From a virus, in the IMG/VR virus record IMGVR_UViG_3300027963_005060, positions 1 to 35,647 of that record: a stretch of DNA of 35,647 nt; one strand, written 5' to 3'. The notes below the pieces were generated by a model. The model was given only the letters and a program-made list of their open reading frames with translations, was not told the DNA's origin and searched no databases. Positions 13,391-20,051 of this stretch are shown in pieces; position 1 is the first letter of the stretch, and each line of letters starts with the position of its first letter. Made by a program: the position numbers and the translations under genes.

Positions 13391-13465
13391 TGGTTGCAGG
13401 AGACGGATTCGAACCGCCGATCTTCAGGGTATGAACCTGACGAGTTACCACTTCTCCATCCTGCG
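13391..13465 (-). tRNA. Initiator tRNA-fMet(CAT)
   Basis: Anticodon loop TTCATAC. C1 faces A72 (5' CGCAGGA, 3' TCCTGCA-ACCA), the mismatch that marks bacterial initiator tRNA. The anticodon stem ends with AGG/CCT instead of the canonical GGG/CCC, so one of the three G-C pairs is an A-T. Confidence 0.92.
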
Positions 13466-13472
13466 ATAAATT

Positions 13473-13548
13473 TGGTGGAGGTGACAGGGATCGAACCTGC
13501 GACATCCAGCTTGCAAAGCTGGCGCTCTCCCAACTGAGCTACACCCCC
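13473..13548 (-). tRNA. tRNA-Ala(TGC)
   Basis: Acceptor GGGGGTG/CACCTCC with the G3-U70 identity pair, anticodon loop TTTGCAA, T-loop TTCGATC, A73 and encoded CCA. First gene of the four-tRNA operon. Confidence 0.95.
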
Positions 13549-13623
13549 AAATATACCAAACTGAAATCTTTTGTCTCACAAGAGAGACTCCATCCTTCAG
13601 TCCGACCGTTTGTGCTTGTTTAA

Positions 13624-13653
13624 AGTGTAGCACAGGACCTCGTTTCCTGTCAA
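13624..13653 (-). promoter_or_regulatory. Promoter of the Ala-fMet-Trp-Gln tRNA operon
   Basis: TTGACA (13648-13653), 18-nt spacer ending in TGC, TACACT (13624-13629). Confidence 0.8.
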
Positions 13654-13669
13654 CACTTTTGTTGTCAAT

Positions 13670-13698
13670 AAAAAACCCCGGAGTGTTCAATTCCAGGG
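13670..13698 (-). terminator. Rho-independent terminator of the 33-residue gene
   Basis: On the minus strand CCCTGGA pairs with TCCGGGG over a 9-nt loop and is followed by TTTTTTATT. It lies 28 nt after the stop of the small gene at 13726. Confidence 0.8.
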
Positions 13699-13725
13699 TC
13701 AGGAGTTAGATGTTGTGATATTGTT

Positions 13726-13827
13726 CTAACTATGCTCCCCGGACACTTCCTCACTGGCCGCATCATCGCGTGACCACAAGCCGAGGTCCAGCTGGCACAG
13801 TTCACGAGCGATGTTTACGGTGTTCAT
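13726..13827 (-). CDS. Very small acidic protein, probably leaderless
   Basis: A 33-residue frame (MNTVNIARELCQLDLGLW, ending EEVSGEHS) too short for routine gene calling. It is supported by a promoter immediately upstream and a terminator just downstream, so it forms a complete monocistronic unit. The -10 box ends only 10 nt before the ATG, and no ribosome binding site is present, so the message would have almost no leader. Function unknown. Confidence 0.55.
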   Translation of the reverse strand: MNTVNIARELCQLDLGLWSRDDAASEEVSGEHS

Positions 13828-13837
13828 AACAGTGTTT

Positions 13838-13866
13838 ATTATATGCTATTTATCTATCAAGGTCAA
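13838..13866 (-). promoter_or_regulatory. Promoter of the 33-residue gene
   Basis: TTGACC (13861-13866), 17-nt spacer, TATAAT (13838-13843). Confidence 0.8.
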
Positions 13867-13874
13867 GAAATAAT

Positions 13875-14063
13875 TTATCCACCTCGACTGGTGTTGCGTC
13901 GCTGTGGTCGGGCCGTGATAGCAGCAGGTCCATGACCGGAAATTTTGCGGGCTGCTTTTTTGCTACCCACAGTGTCGGCATGCTCTGTGGCCGTCTTTTG
14001 AGTCAGTGCAGCCCGGATGGCTGCAGCAAAACTCATTTTTGGTTTGGGTGCGGATTCTTCCAT
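13875..14063 (-). CDS. Small basic Ala-rich protein
   Basis: A 62-residue protein with MSFAAAIRAALTQKTATEHAD followed by a strongly basic tail (GSKKAARKISGH, ARPQRRNTSRGG). The composition suggests nucleic-acid or capsid association, but no family is recognised. It lies between tRNA-Thr (25 nt upstream) and the promoter of the 33-residue gene. Confidence 0.6.
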   Translation of the reverse strand: MEESAPKPKMSFAAAIRAALTQKTATEHADTVGSKKAARKISGHGPAAITARPQRRNTSRGG

Positions 14064-14088
14064 TTTTTATCTCTACTATAAAAAATTT

Positions 14089-14164
14089 TGGTGCCCCTTG
14101 TCCGACTCGAACAGACCACCTACGGATTACAAAACCGTTGCTCTACCAGATGAGCTAAAGGGGC
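14089..14164 (-). tRNA. tRNA-Thr(TGT)
   Basis: Acceptor GCCCCTT/AAGGGGC, anticodon loop TTTGTAA, T-arm GTCTG-TTCGAGT-CGGAC, A73 and encoded CCA. One anticodon-stem pair (31-39) is T-T. Confidence 0.93.
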
Positions 14165-14170
14165 ATGCTT

Positions 14171-14470
14171 TTACTTATCCTGTTCCTGATCCCGCATGGG
14201 AAAACCATTGCTGTGACGATCTCGCGGTTGATCTGCGTCTTGAAACAGGCGTTGTTCCTGTGCTGTGAGTGTGTGCTTGTGTGTTCTGCGAGGATTGCCA
14301 CATGTGGGACAGGCAGGATTTCCACAGTCCAGGGCATGGTGCTTGACTAGTCGATGTGGTTCCCCAACTTCAATGCCGTGTTCTTGTGCAATTTTCACTT
14401 GACGAGCCACAGCGGCGTCGTCGCGGTGTAGTCGTTGACTGTGATGGAAACGATCTTGTTCAGTGCTCAT
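14171..14470 (-). CDS. Small zinc-knuckle-like phage protein
   Basis: A 99-residue, His- and Arg-rich protein with the motif KHHALDCGNPACPTCGNPRR (residues 43-62), a CxxxxCxxC cluster likely to bind zinc. Proteins with this CGNPxCxxCGNPR block are, as I recall, frequent in T4-like phages without known function. It overlaps the end of the upstream 2OG-oxygenase gene by four bases and ends 6 nt before tRNA-Thr. Confidence 0.7.
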   Translation of the reverse strand: MSTEQDRFHHSQRLHRDDAAVARQVKIAQEHGIEVGEPHRLVKHHALDCGNPACPTCGNPRRTHKHTLTAQEQRLFQDADQPRDRHSNGFPMRDQEQDK

Positions 14471-15090
14471 TCTGTTAACATTAACTCGGTTAAATTTTCA
14501 TCAGTTCCAATTTGTCCTTTCAAAAAGGAATTGAATGCCAGACTGGTTCTAATGTTAGGATTGACTGTGGCTTCGACTGCATGGGTTAACCATGATGGAA
14601 ACACAATGATATCTCCGGGCTTTACTTTAAAAAACCACGATTCGGCATTGTACCAATTCCACTCTTTTGGGGCAAATTTAAATGGATAATACGCGTCATC
14701 AAAAAATGTAATTTTATCTGTTTCCGGGTCGGTATCTATGTACAACACTCCAGATAAAAAGGTGTTGGCATGATTATGCTTGTGGTGATATTGATTGTTG
14801 TATGTGTAATTCAACCAGGCCTGTGTTATATATGAGCGTACTTCTACTGAAGGTTTGATGATGTTGTCAAAAAACATCTGTAATGAATCAGTTATTTCTT
14901 GCTTGATGGTAGCCATTTGGGGATGTCTTGTCAAGTAATTGTCGGCGCTGGTGAGATTTCCAACATTTTTCGTGGTAAATTTACTGTGATGATCAAAAAA
15001 ATCTCGTTCTTGTTTTGTAAATTCTCTATTGATATTGGTGAGAATCACAGGCTTTGGAAATAGTCCAAATATTTGGGGATCATTTAGCAT
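14467..15090 (-). CDS. 2OG-Fe(II) oxygenase (TIGR02466-like)
   Basis: A 207-residue protein with the pattern of the TIGR02466 phage/bacterial oxygenases: AWLNYTYNNQYHHKHNHANTFLSGVLYID with the proximal His pair (His105, His107), GDIIVFPSWLTHAVEATV with distal His170, and NIRTSLAFN with Arg181 for 2-oxoglutarate. The substrate is unknown; related phage enzymes are thought to hydroxylate proteins. It has its own promoter, and its leader begins with a 14-bp perfect hairpin. It precedes the zinc-knuckle gene by an ATGA overlap. Confidence 0.8.
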   Translation of the reverse strand: MLNDPQIFGLFPKPVILTNINREFTKQERDFFDHHSKFTTKNVGNLTSADNYLTRHPQMATIKQEITDSLQMFFDNIIKPSVEVRSYITQAWLNYTYNNQYHHKHNHANTFLSGVLYIDTDPETDKITFFDDAYYPFKFAPKEWNWYNAESWFFKVKPGDIIVFPSWLTHAVEATVNPNIRTSLAFNSFLKGQIGTDENLTELMLTE

Positions 15091-15102
15091 GGTATTTCTT
15101 TC

Positions 15103-15139
15103 AGTTGTTGATAGTGCTATTTACACACTATCAACAACT
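15103..15139 (-). promoter_or_regulatory. 14-bp hairpin in the 2OG-oxygenase leader (possible operator)
   Basis: AGTTGTTGATAGTG (minus) pairs perfectly with its reverse complement across a 9-nt loop. It starts inside the -10 box and covers the transcription start, so it could be a repressor operator or an RNA hairpin sheltering the leader. Confidence 0.65.
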
Positions 15140-15165
15140 ATAGCTTAATTTCAATAGTTTGTCAA
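15137..15165 (-). promoter_or_regulatory. Sigma70 promoter of the 2OG-oxygenase gene
   Basis: TTGACA (15160-15165), 17-nt spacer, TATAGT (15137-15142). The -35 box overlaps the stop codon of ahpD. Confidence 0.85.
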
Positions 15166-15680
15166 CTGGCAACCACTCGGGCCACGGCTGTGATCACAGC
15201 AGCAATACGACCAATGTCACGTAGTTGTTCCATTGTGTAGCCTTCATTCTTCAACGTCTCGTAGTGAGCTTTCACACAGAAATGGCATTTGCCCACAATT
15301 GAAGCTGCCAAGCTGTAGGCTTCAAACAAGGCAAGAGTGGTACCACCATGTGTGCTGATGGCATTCATTCTCAGCTGTGCCGGCAGGCCTGTGAGATTTT
15401 CGTCTTTGGCCATTTCAACATAGGGATACCACACGTTGTTCATGGCCATCAAACTGGCAGCAGTGAGGGCAGCATCGGCCTGTGTCTTGTCCGAGATCTG
15501 ACTATGAATCCAGGTACACAATTTGCTATTGCCAGTGGCAAAGGCCGCTGCCAAGGCCACAGCTTCGGCCTGTTCTGGTGGCAACGAACTGCGCTTGATC
15601 ACAGCGTCAAGATTCAATCTAGTGTCCCGCGCATAGTCCGGGATACTGGATTCTTTGAGTGCGTCTACCCATGCAGTCAT
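15162..15680 (-). CDS. ahpD: Alkylhydroperoxidase AhpD-like protein
   Basis: A 172-residue member of the AhpD/CMD family. The redox site is complete: Glu120 in LFEAYSLAAS, Cys132-x-x-Cys135 in KCHFCVKAH, His133 and His139, matching the proton relay of mycobacterial AhpD. AhpD reduces AhpC and is itself a weak peroxidase. The gene overlaps ahpC by four bases (ATGA), so the two are made together. Length is normal. It probably helps keep the host alive under oxidative stress during infection. Confidence 0.9.
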   Translation of the reverse strand: MTAWVDALKESSIPDYARDTRLNLDAVIKRSSLPPEQAEAVALAAAFATGNSKLCTWIHSQISDKTQADAALTAASLMAMNNVWYPYVEMAKDENLTGLPAQLRMNAISTHGGTTLALFEAYSLAASIVGKCHFCVKAHYETLKNEGYTMEQLRDIGRIAAVITAVARVVAS

Positions 15681-16219
15681 TTCAGTGTGTCTCCACCAAC
15701 AGTACGGTTACATGCACACAGTTCGCCTGTTTGCAATGCATCCAACACACGCAAGGTTTCTTGGGGATTACGGCCAACGTTCAAATTGTTCACAGTAACG
15801 TGTTGAATCACATTGTCGTGGTCAATGATGAACGTGGCACGGAGTGCAGCACCGGCTGGAGCATAGAACACGCCCAGTTGTTCGATCAAGCTGAGTTCGC
15901 CTCGCTGGGTGTCAGCAAATTGATGATGGCGGATTTTTTTGAGATCTGGGTGTGCTTGTTGCCATGCCACTTTGCAGAACTCGTTGTCTGTTGAACCTGT
16001 GAGCAACACAGCATCACGATCTTCAAAGTCCTGGCTCAATTTGTCATAGGCCACAATCTCTGTGGGACAAACAAATGTGAAGTCTTTGGGATAGTACACA
16101 ATCACTTTCCACTTGCCTTCAAAGCTGGTGTCCGTGATGGTGTAGAAAGCGTCATCGGGCTGTCCGGGACGCACGCCTGTTACGGCAAAGGGTGTGAGTT
16201 GATCACCTACGGTTTTCAT
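15677..16219 (-). CDS. ahpC: Peroxiredoxin AhpC
   Basis: A 180-residue 2-Cys peroxiredoxin. The peroxidatic site is DFTFVCPTEI with Cys51, with Thr48 and Arg127 (ALRATFIID) completing the active site. The C-terminal ELCACNR supplies the resolving Cys168/Cys170. It reduces hydrogen peroxide and organic peroxides, with AhpD as the probable reductant. The start at 16219 is set by AAGGAG eight bases upstream. It is driven by a near-perfect sigma70 promoter. Peroxiredoxins are unusual cargo for a phage. Confidence 0.93.
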   Translation of the reverse strand: MKTVGDQLTPFAVTGVRPGQPDDAFYTITDTSFEGKWKVIVYYPKDFTFVCPTEIVAYDKLSQDFEDRDAVLLTGSTDNEFCKVAWQQAHPDLKKIRHHQFADTQRGELSLIEQLGVFYAPAGAALRATFIIDHDNVIQHVTVNNLNVGRNPQETLRVLDALQTGELCACNRTVGGDTLK

Positions 16220-16270
16220 TTGGGTTTCTCCTTGATAAAAAATAAGTCTCAGTGTTTGTACTGAGTACAT

Positions 16271-16300
16271 ATTATATATCAAAAAGAAACCTATTGTCAA
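16271..16300 (-). promoter_or_regulatory. Consensus sigma70 promoter of ahpC-ahpD
   Basis: TTGACA (16295-16300), 18-nt spacer, TATAAT (16271-16276); both boxes match consensus fully. A CTCAGT/ACTGAG hairpin lies in the leader. Confidence 0.9.
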
Positions 16301-16378
16301 CGCGTTTTCATAGTATTTTGCTATGATTGCGTCTAACTCGGCAATTGAAAAAATCAATAACACAGCATATTCAAAAGA

Positions 16379-16398
16379 ATGGGCCCCGAAGGGCCCAT
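16379..16398 (-). terminator. Terminator of the permuted tmRNA gene
   Basis: ATGGGCCC pairs with GGGCCCAT around a TTCG tetraloop (minus strand), followed by TCTTTTG. Confidence 0.88.
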
Positions 16399-16581
16399 CT
16401 GCTATTTTGGGTCACAAGGTATAACTACCTCGCTCTCAGGCGTTTGCTGCCAAGAGGAATGTATCGTCGTTTGCGATTACTTTTTTTGCTTCTACAACCG
16501 AGTTTCCCCAGTCCTACGGCTTCTGCATTGCCGAACTGTCCATTTCATTACTCTTGACCCTGTCGAAACTTTGTCAGGCCC
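16399..16581 (-). ncRNA. ssrA: tmRNA coding piece (permuted ssrA, 3' part of the gene)
   Basis: The piece starts at 16581 with GGGCCTG and continues AC AAAGTTTCGACAGGG, the conserved tmRNA D-loop region. A pseudoknot-rich stretch leads to GTAATC-GCA-AAC-GAC-GA, nearly identical to the Escherichia coli upstream element and resume codon. The tag frame (16436-16474) reads ANDDTFLLAANA then TGA. GGGCCTG pairs completely with CAGGTCC of the acceptor piece, with G3-U70, the alanine identity pair. CAGGGTC (16556-16562) pairs with GATTCTG of the acceptor piece as helix P2. tmRNA rescues stalled ribosomes and tags the products. The exact 3' end is unknown. Confidence 0.93.
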
Positions 16582-16593
16582 ATCATAAAAAGT

Positions 16594-16854
16594 CTATTTC
16601 GAACAGTAAGTTTCCTTACATGTCGAACAAGAAATGTCTAATAGTTTAATATCAAATACCGACATTTCTAAATGATTACAACACTTATCTTTACAGTTAG
16701 CACAATCTAAATTACCAAGTGCATCATAAACACATTTAGTTTCTGAACAAAACATTCCTGTATTTCTATTAGGAAAGTTTCTACAACAACTAGGACGAGT
16801 TTCATAAATGCTACAAAGTTCGTCAGCGTTTAAGTAAGGACATCTTATACTCAT
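16594..16854 (-). CDS. YkgJ-like Cys-rich protein encoded inside the tmRNA intervening segment
   Basis: An 86-residue protein with 14 cysteines. RCPYLNADELCSIYETRPSCCRNFP is the YkgJ-family signature (CPxLxxxxxCxIYxxRPxxCRxFP), thought to bind zinc or an Fe-S cluster. Further pairs (FCSETKC, CANCKDKCC, CSTCKETYC) extend it. The ATG at 16854 follows AGAGG and lies 11 nt after the CCA of the tmRNA acceptor piece; the stop lies 12 nt before the first base of the coding piece. The gene therefore fills the segment that processing removes. The frame is also open upstream through the acceptor piece, which I consider fortuitous. Confidence 0.8.
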   Translation of the reverse strand: MSIRCPYLNADELCSIYETRPSCCRNFPNRNTGMFCSETKCVYDALGNLDCANCKDKCCNHLEMSVFDIKLLDISCSTCKETYCSK

Positions 16855-16865
16855 TAAACCTCTTA

Positions 16866-16934
16866 TGGTGGACCTGGGCGGTACTGCCCCGCCGTCCAGA
16901 ATCCTTTTCAATCTACTTCATACAGTCATAGCAA
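16866..16934 (-). ncRNA. ssrA: tmRNA acceptor piece (permuted ssrA, 5' part of the gene)
   Basis: From the predicted transcription start near 16934 the RNA runs into GATTCTG (helix P2), a T-stem GGCGG/CCGCC, CAGGTCC, A73 and an encoded CCA (16866-16868). The T-loop is GGCAGTA, lacking TTCRA; I recall similar GGGCAGTACC-type loops in permuted alphaproteobacterial tmRNAs. The acceptor arm is that of an alanine tRNA. Its length (up to about 70 nt) fits known two-piece tmRNA acceptor RNAs. Confidence 0.9.
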
Positions 16935-16940
16935 GTATTT

Positions 16941-16969
16941 ATTATACATTACATTGTTTGCAATGTCAA
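16941..16969 (-). promoter_or_regulatory. Consensus sigma70 promoter of the tmRNA gene
   Basis: TTGACA (16964-16969), 17-nt spacer, TATAAT (16941-16946): a full consensus match, as expected for an abundant stable RNA. The -35 box overlaps the stop codon of the TTT binding-protein gene upstream. Confidence 0.92.
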
Positions 16970-17859
16970 TTGGCATTGTTGATTTTTGATTGATACTTGT
17001 TCTGTAACTTTTCAACCAACTGAAAGGAGTCACGATAAAACTCCTCCGCACCAACTCCGTCAAACACAGGTGGGCGAGTTGCTGACAGCTCAAAAATTTC
17101 CTGAGCACCAATATTTTTTGTAGCTGTGTTTAGTATGTCAGCAATGGCAACTCTTCTGGCCCGTGGCATGAGTCTATGCGCCACAGTTATATTGAAAACA
17201 TAGGGTGCCGAGACACCCTGTTCTGCCAGTGTTTTAATCCCGGGCTCTTGTGGCAAACGAGAGGGGCAACTGGCAGCAATCATGCGCATGCGAGGATTTT
17301 TGGTTTTGAGAGCTTGATAGCTTTCGTATTTGTCAATCACAAATTCAACACCATTGTTGCCGGTCATGTTTACCAAGGCGTCGTTGTTGGATTTGAACAA
17401 GATATATCTCACATCGAACCCGTGTTTTTCGCTCAGGGCCAAGGCAGTCAGATGTGTGGCATTTCCTGTACCCACCCCTCCTACTACAAATTCCTTGGCG
17501 CCGGTCATGGGTTTGTTTGTGATCACCGCCCAGCAGGCAGCGCCAAATGCATGAACAGGCACATAGTCTTGTTCAGTCAACTTGCCAGATCTGACATTTT
17601 CCACAAATGCCGGTGCAATGATGGCCAAGCTGGTTTCGGGTTCCATGGACCGCAAAGCAATCGTTTGATTGCCTCCTGGGCGAAATTCCACTTGAAATCT
17701 ATAGATTGACTGACTGGCGTTGGCCTGCTCAACCACTCGGAACAAGGCCGGTGTTGCGCTATGTGCAGCATTGTATGGTGAATAAATCTTGATTGTTTCG
17801 GTTGCCGCAGCAGATAGTGCACACACAGACAACATTGCAATCAACCATGATTTAAACAT
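16966..17859 (-). CDS. TTT/Bug-like periplasmic solute-binding protein (copy 2)
   Basis: A 297-residue protein with a signal peptide (MFKSWLIAMLSVCALSAAA) and the Bug-type two-lobe organisation: IKIYSPYNAAHSATPALFRVVEQAN, VEFRPGGNQTIALRSM (equivalent to the usual RPGAGG loop), then VVGGVGTGNATHLTALALSEKHG. It is more divergent than copies 1 and 3. In bacteria these proteins feed TctAB transporters; none is seen here. It follows the PP-loop gene by about 20 nt in a four-gene run with copy 3 and the broken DctP-like gene. Its stop codon lies in the -35 box of the tmRNA promoter. Confidence 0.78.
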   Translation of the reverse strand: MFKSWLIAMLSVCALSAAATETIKIYSPYNAAHSATPALFRVVEQANASQSIYRFQVEFRPGGNQTIALRSMEPETSLAIIAPAFVENVRSGKLTEQDYVPVHAFGAACWAVITNKPMTGAKEFVVGGVGTGNATHLTALALSEKHGFDVRYILFKSNNDALVNMTGNNGVEFVIDKYESYQALKTKNPRMRMIAASCPSRLPQEPGIKTLAEQGVSAPYVFNITVAHRLMPRARRVAIADILNTATKNIGAQEIFELSATRPPVFDGVGAEEFYRDSFQLVEKLQNKYQSKINNAN

Positions 17860-17878
17860 AATATTTGCTTTCGTACAT

Positions 17879-19063
17879 CTAAAATTTAAAGTGATCATTT
17901 ATACCAGTGCTTTGATACGCAGCAGGTCCCAGTTTGTAAAACGGACTGATGAACCCCACAAAGCCCACTGGTCTTCCCATCTCGTTGTTGAAATACTTGG
18001 GGTCTATGTTTTTGACCAAGTGATCCAGGCCGGCCTTCCATACTTGATATGCACGAGTTTGGGAAAAGTTCTGATAAAACCACTGATCCATTTCGTTGTA
18101 GAAACTGTTGGTGGGCTTGGAGGTTTGAAATGTGGCCGGATCATAGTCGGGATACAGCAAGGGTTTGATGATGTGTTCAAACGTGGTTCGCTGTGCAAAA
18201 CTGTAGTTGGGCCAGCGAGCCAGGTGCTGCAGGTATTTGTTGTGGGGCAAATCAAACCAGTTTTTGATCACGTGCGCTTGTTTGCACAACAGTTCGGGCA
18301 GGTCTGGAGTCCAATAAAAATACTCGTTGGTGATGTTGTCCCACGCGCCTACTTCGGGATTGGCATTGTTGGCCTGCACGTCCATGAAGTAGAGATACCA
18401 GGTTTGGTCACGGATACAGACCTTGGGCTTGTCTACCCCCCACAGCATGCACACCCGCAGTCCCTGGTCCAGGGTGTGTTTGTGAGAATCTACTGCATCC
18501 ACCGTGTGTTTGAATGCATGACCCGGTTGAAAATAGTCCTTGGTTCTAAACACCCAGTCTTCGTCATGCCCGGATGTCAGCATGTCCTCACTATAGTCAT
18601 GAATGGTTATGCGAGTACGCGGAGCATGAGTAGAAATCCATTGTAACAATGGTTGTGCTGCATAGCGCCATTCACTGAGAGTGTTTTCGGGCTTGGTGTT
18701 GAATGGATCATCGGTGACATTTTTTTCGCCGGTCTTGGGATAGCGAAAAACCACTTCGTCGAGATGGATACCGTTGTTGATAAAGCTGTAAGCAGCAGTA
18801 CTAGAGTCACCTCCGCCACTGACTTCCAGTCTGATATAATCATACTGATCTCTCAATTGCTGTGCTCGCATGCGATACAATTCTCTCAGAGAGATTGTGG
18901 GCTCCACGTGCCATGTGTAGTGATCAAACACAGACCGATTGAAATTCCACTCCGGAAACTGATTGGTCTGTGTGGCTGCAATCAAGGCCTTGGGTTTGAC
19001 GTAGTGCCGTTCTTGACCAACGGTATAAAACCCCAGCTTGTTGTTTTTTTCAAGTTTGATCAT
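17879..19063 (-). CDS. PP-loop ATPase-like protein (copy 3, paralogue of copy 1)
   Basis: A 394-residue protein with the PP-loop motif VSGGGDSSTAAYSF (motif at residues 82-88). Its first 100 residues match the protein at 5237-6370 nearly line for line: GFYTVGQERHYVKPKALIAA, WNFNRSVFDHYTWHVEPT, LRELYRMRAQQLRDQYDYI and INNGIHLDEV. It also shares VDKPKV (copy 1: FDKPHV) and a YFYWTPD block. PP-loop enzymes activate substrates with ATP to AMP; the substrate is unknown. It sits between two TTT binding-protein genes, which hints at a link between solute binding and this enzyme family. Confidence 0.8.
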   Translation of the reverse strand: MIKLEKNNKLGFYTVGQERHYVKPKALIAATQTNQFPEWNFNRSVFDHYTWHVEPTISLRELYRMRAQQLRDQYDYIRLEVSGGGDSSTAAYSFINNGIHLDEVVFRYPKTGEKNVTDDPFNTKPENTLSEWRYAAQPLLQWISTHAPRTRITIHDYSEDMLTSGHDEDWVFRTKDYFQPGHAFKHTVDAVDSHKHTLDQGLRVCMLWGVDKPKVCIRDQTWYLYFMDVQANNANPEVGAWDNITNEYFYWTPDLPELLCKQAHVIKNWFDLPHNKYLQHLARWPNYSFAQRTTFEHIIKPLLYPDYDPATFQTSKPTNSFYNEMDQWFYQNFSQTRAYQVWKAGLDHLVKNIDPKYFNNEMGRPVGFVGFISPFYKLGPAAYQSTGINDHFKF

Positions 19064-19089
19064 TGAGAAACAGTACCAAATTTATTTGT

Positions 19090-19998
19090 TTAATTGGGCT
19101 TGACACCGGTGCTGAGTTTTTTCCACTGAGCATGTTGTGCTTCAAACCAAGTGTTGATGTCTCGATCGGCAACATCCATGGGAATACAGTACTCGTTGGC
19201 ATAGGCCTGTTGTACCGAAGGTGCACGAGCAGCACGAGTCAGGATATCTCTCCAGTCACGGAATCGGTCTTCAGGAGTCTTTGCCGACACAGTCAAGTGA
19301 AATGGCACGTTCATGTTGGCCAACACAGCAGGAAAACCTTGTGACACCAAGGGTGTGTATCCGTTTACTTTTTGTGATCCGGTTATGCCCAACACATTCA
19401 GTCTCTTTTTGTTTGCAGAGTCTTGTTTCCATGCTTCGGGCTCGGCCAAAAATGCCACGTGAAATTCAGTTTGTCCACTTACAGCACTTAGCAAGGATTC
19501 ACTGGTGCTTTTGAACGGCACCACTTGCATACCAGGATATCTATTCATGATCTGAATAGCAGCCAGGTGTGTGGTAACACCAAGCCCACTGGTTCCGATG
19601 TTGAGCAGTTGATCCTGTGGAACTTCTTGCCAAGATGAATAACGTGTGGACGTGATGGCCATGGGCGCACTGCACTGTGGCATGAGTTCTCTGAAGTCTT
19701 CCACACGATGACTTTCGTTGGGGAAAACTGTGGGGCGAATAAAAAATGCCGAACTGTTGGCCAGGATGGTGTTTGGTGTGTTGGCCACGTAGTTTGCAGC
19801 AATTGATCCACCTGCTCCGGGTCGGGCATCAAACAAAAAGTTGTATCGATCCTGCAGTCGATTGGCTTCCGCAATCAGGGTACGATCAATATTGGTTATG
19901 CTGTCGCTGGGGCTCCATGAGTAAACAATGGTAACATTTTCTTTGGCAACGGCAAAAACGGAAACACAAGCCAACAGAGTGGCCAAAAACTTTTTCAT
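19090..19998 (-). CDS. TTT/Bug-family periplasmic solute-binding protein (copy 3)
   Basis: A 302-residue protein with a clear signal peptide (MKKFLATLLACVSVFAVA) and Bug hallmarks: VTIVYSWSPSDSITNIDRTLIAEA, FDARPGAGGSIAANYVA and LNIGTSGLGVTTHLAAIQIM. Start confirmed by AAAGGAG seven bases upstream. It has its own promoter, whose spacer contains the T-run of the preceding terminator. It is followed by PP-loop copy 3 after 26 nt. Ligand not predictable; carboxylates are usual. Confidence 0.87.
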   Translation of the reverse strand: MKKFLATLLACVSVFAVAKENVTIVYSWSPSDSITNIDRTLIAEANRLQDRYNFLFDARPGAGGSIAANYVANTPNTILANSSAFFIRPTVFPNESHRVEDFRELMPQCSAPMAITSTRYSSWQEVPQDQLLNIGTSGLGVTTHLAAIQIMNRYPGMQVVPFKSTSESLLSAVSGQTEFHVAFLAEPEAWKQDSANKKRLNVLGITGSQKVNGYTPLVSQGFPAVLANMNVPFHLTVSAKTPEDRFRDWRDILTRAARAPSVQQAYANEYCIPMDVADRDINTWFEAQHAQWKKLSTGVKPN

Positions 19999-20022
19999 GA
20001 GTATTCTCCTTTAGAAGTTGTA

Positions 20023-20051
20023 ATTATATAGAAAAAAAAGCAGATTGTAAA
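20023..20051 (-). promoter_or_regulatory. Promoter of TTT binding protein copy 3
   Basis: TTTACA (20046-20051), 17-nt spacer, TATAAT (20023-20028). It is embedded in the terminator hairpin at 20034-20064. Confidence 0.7.
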
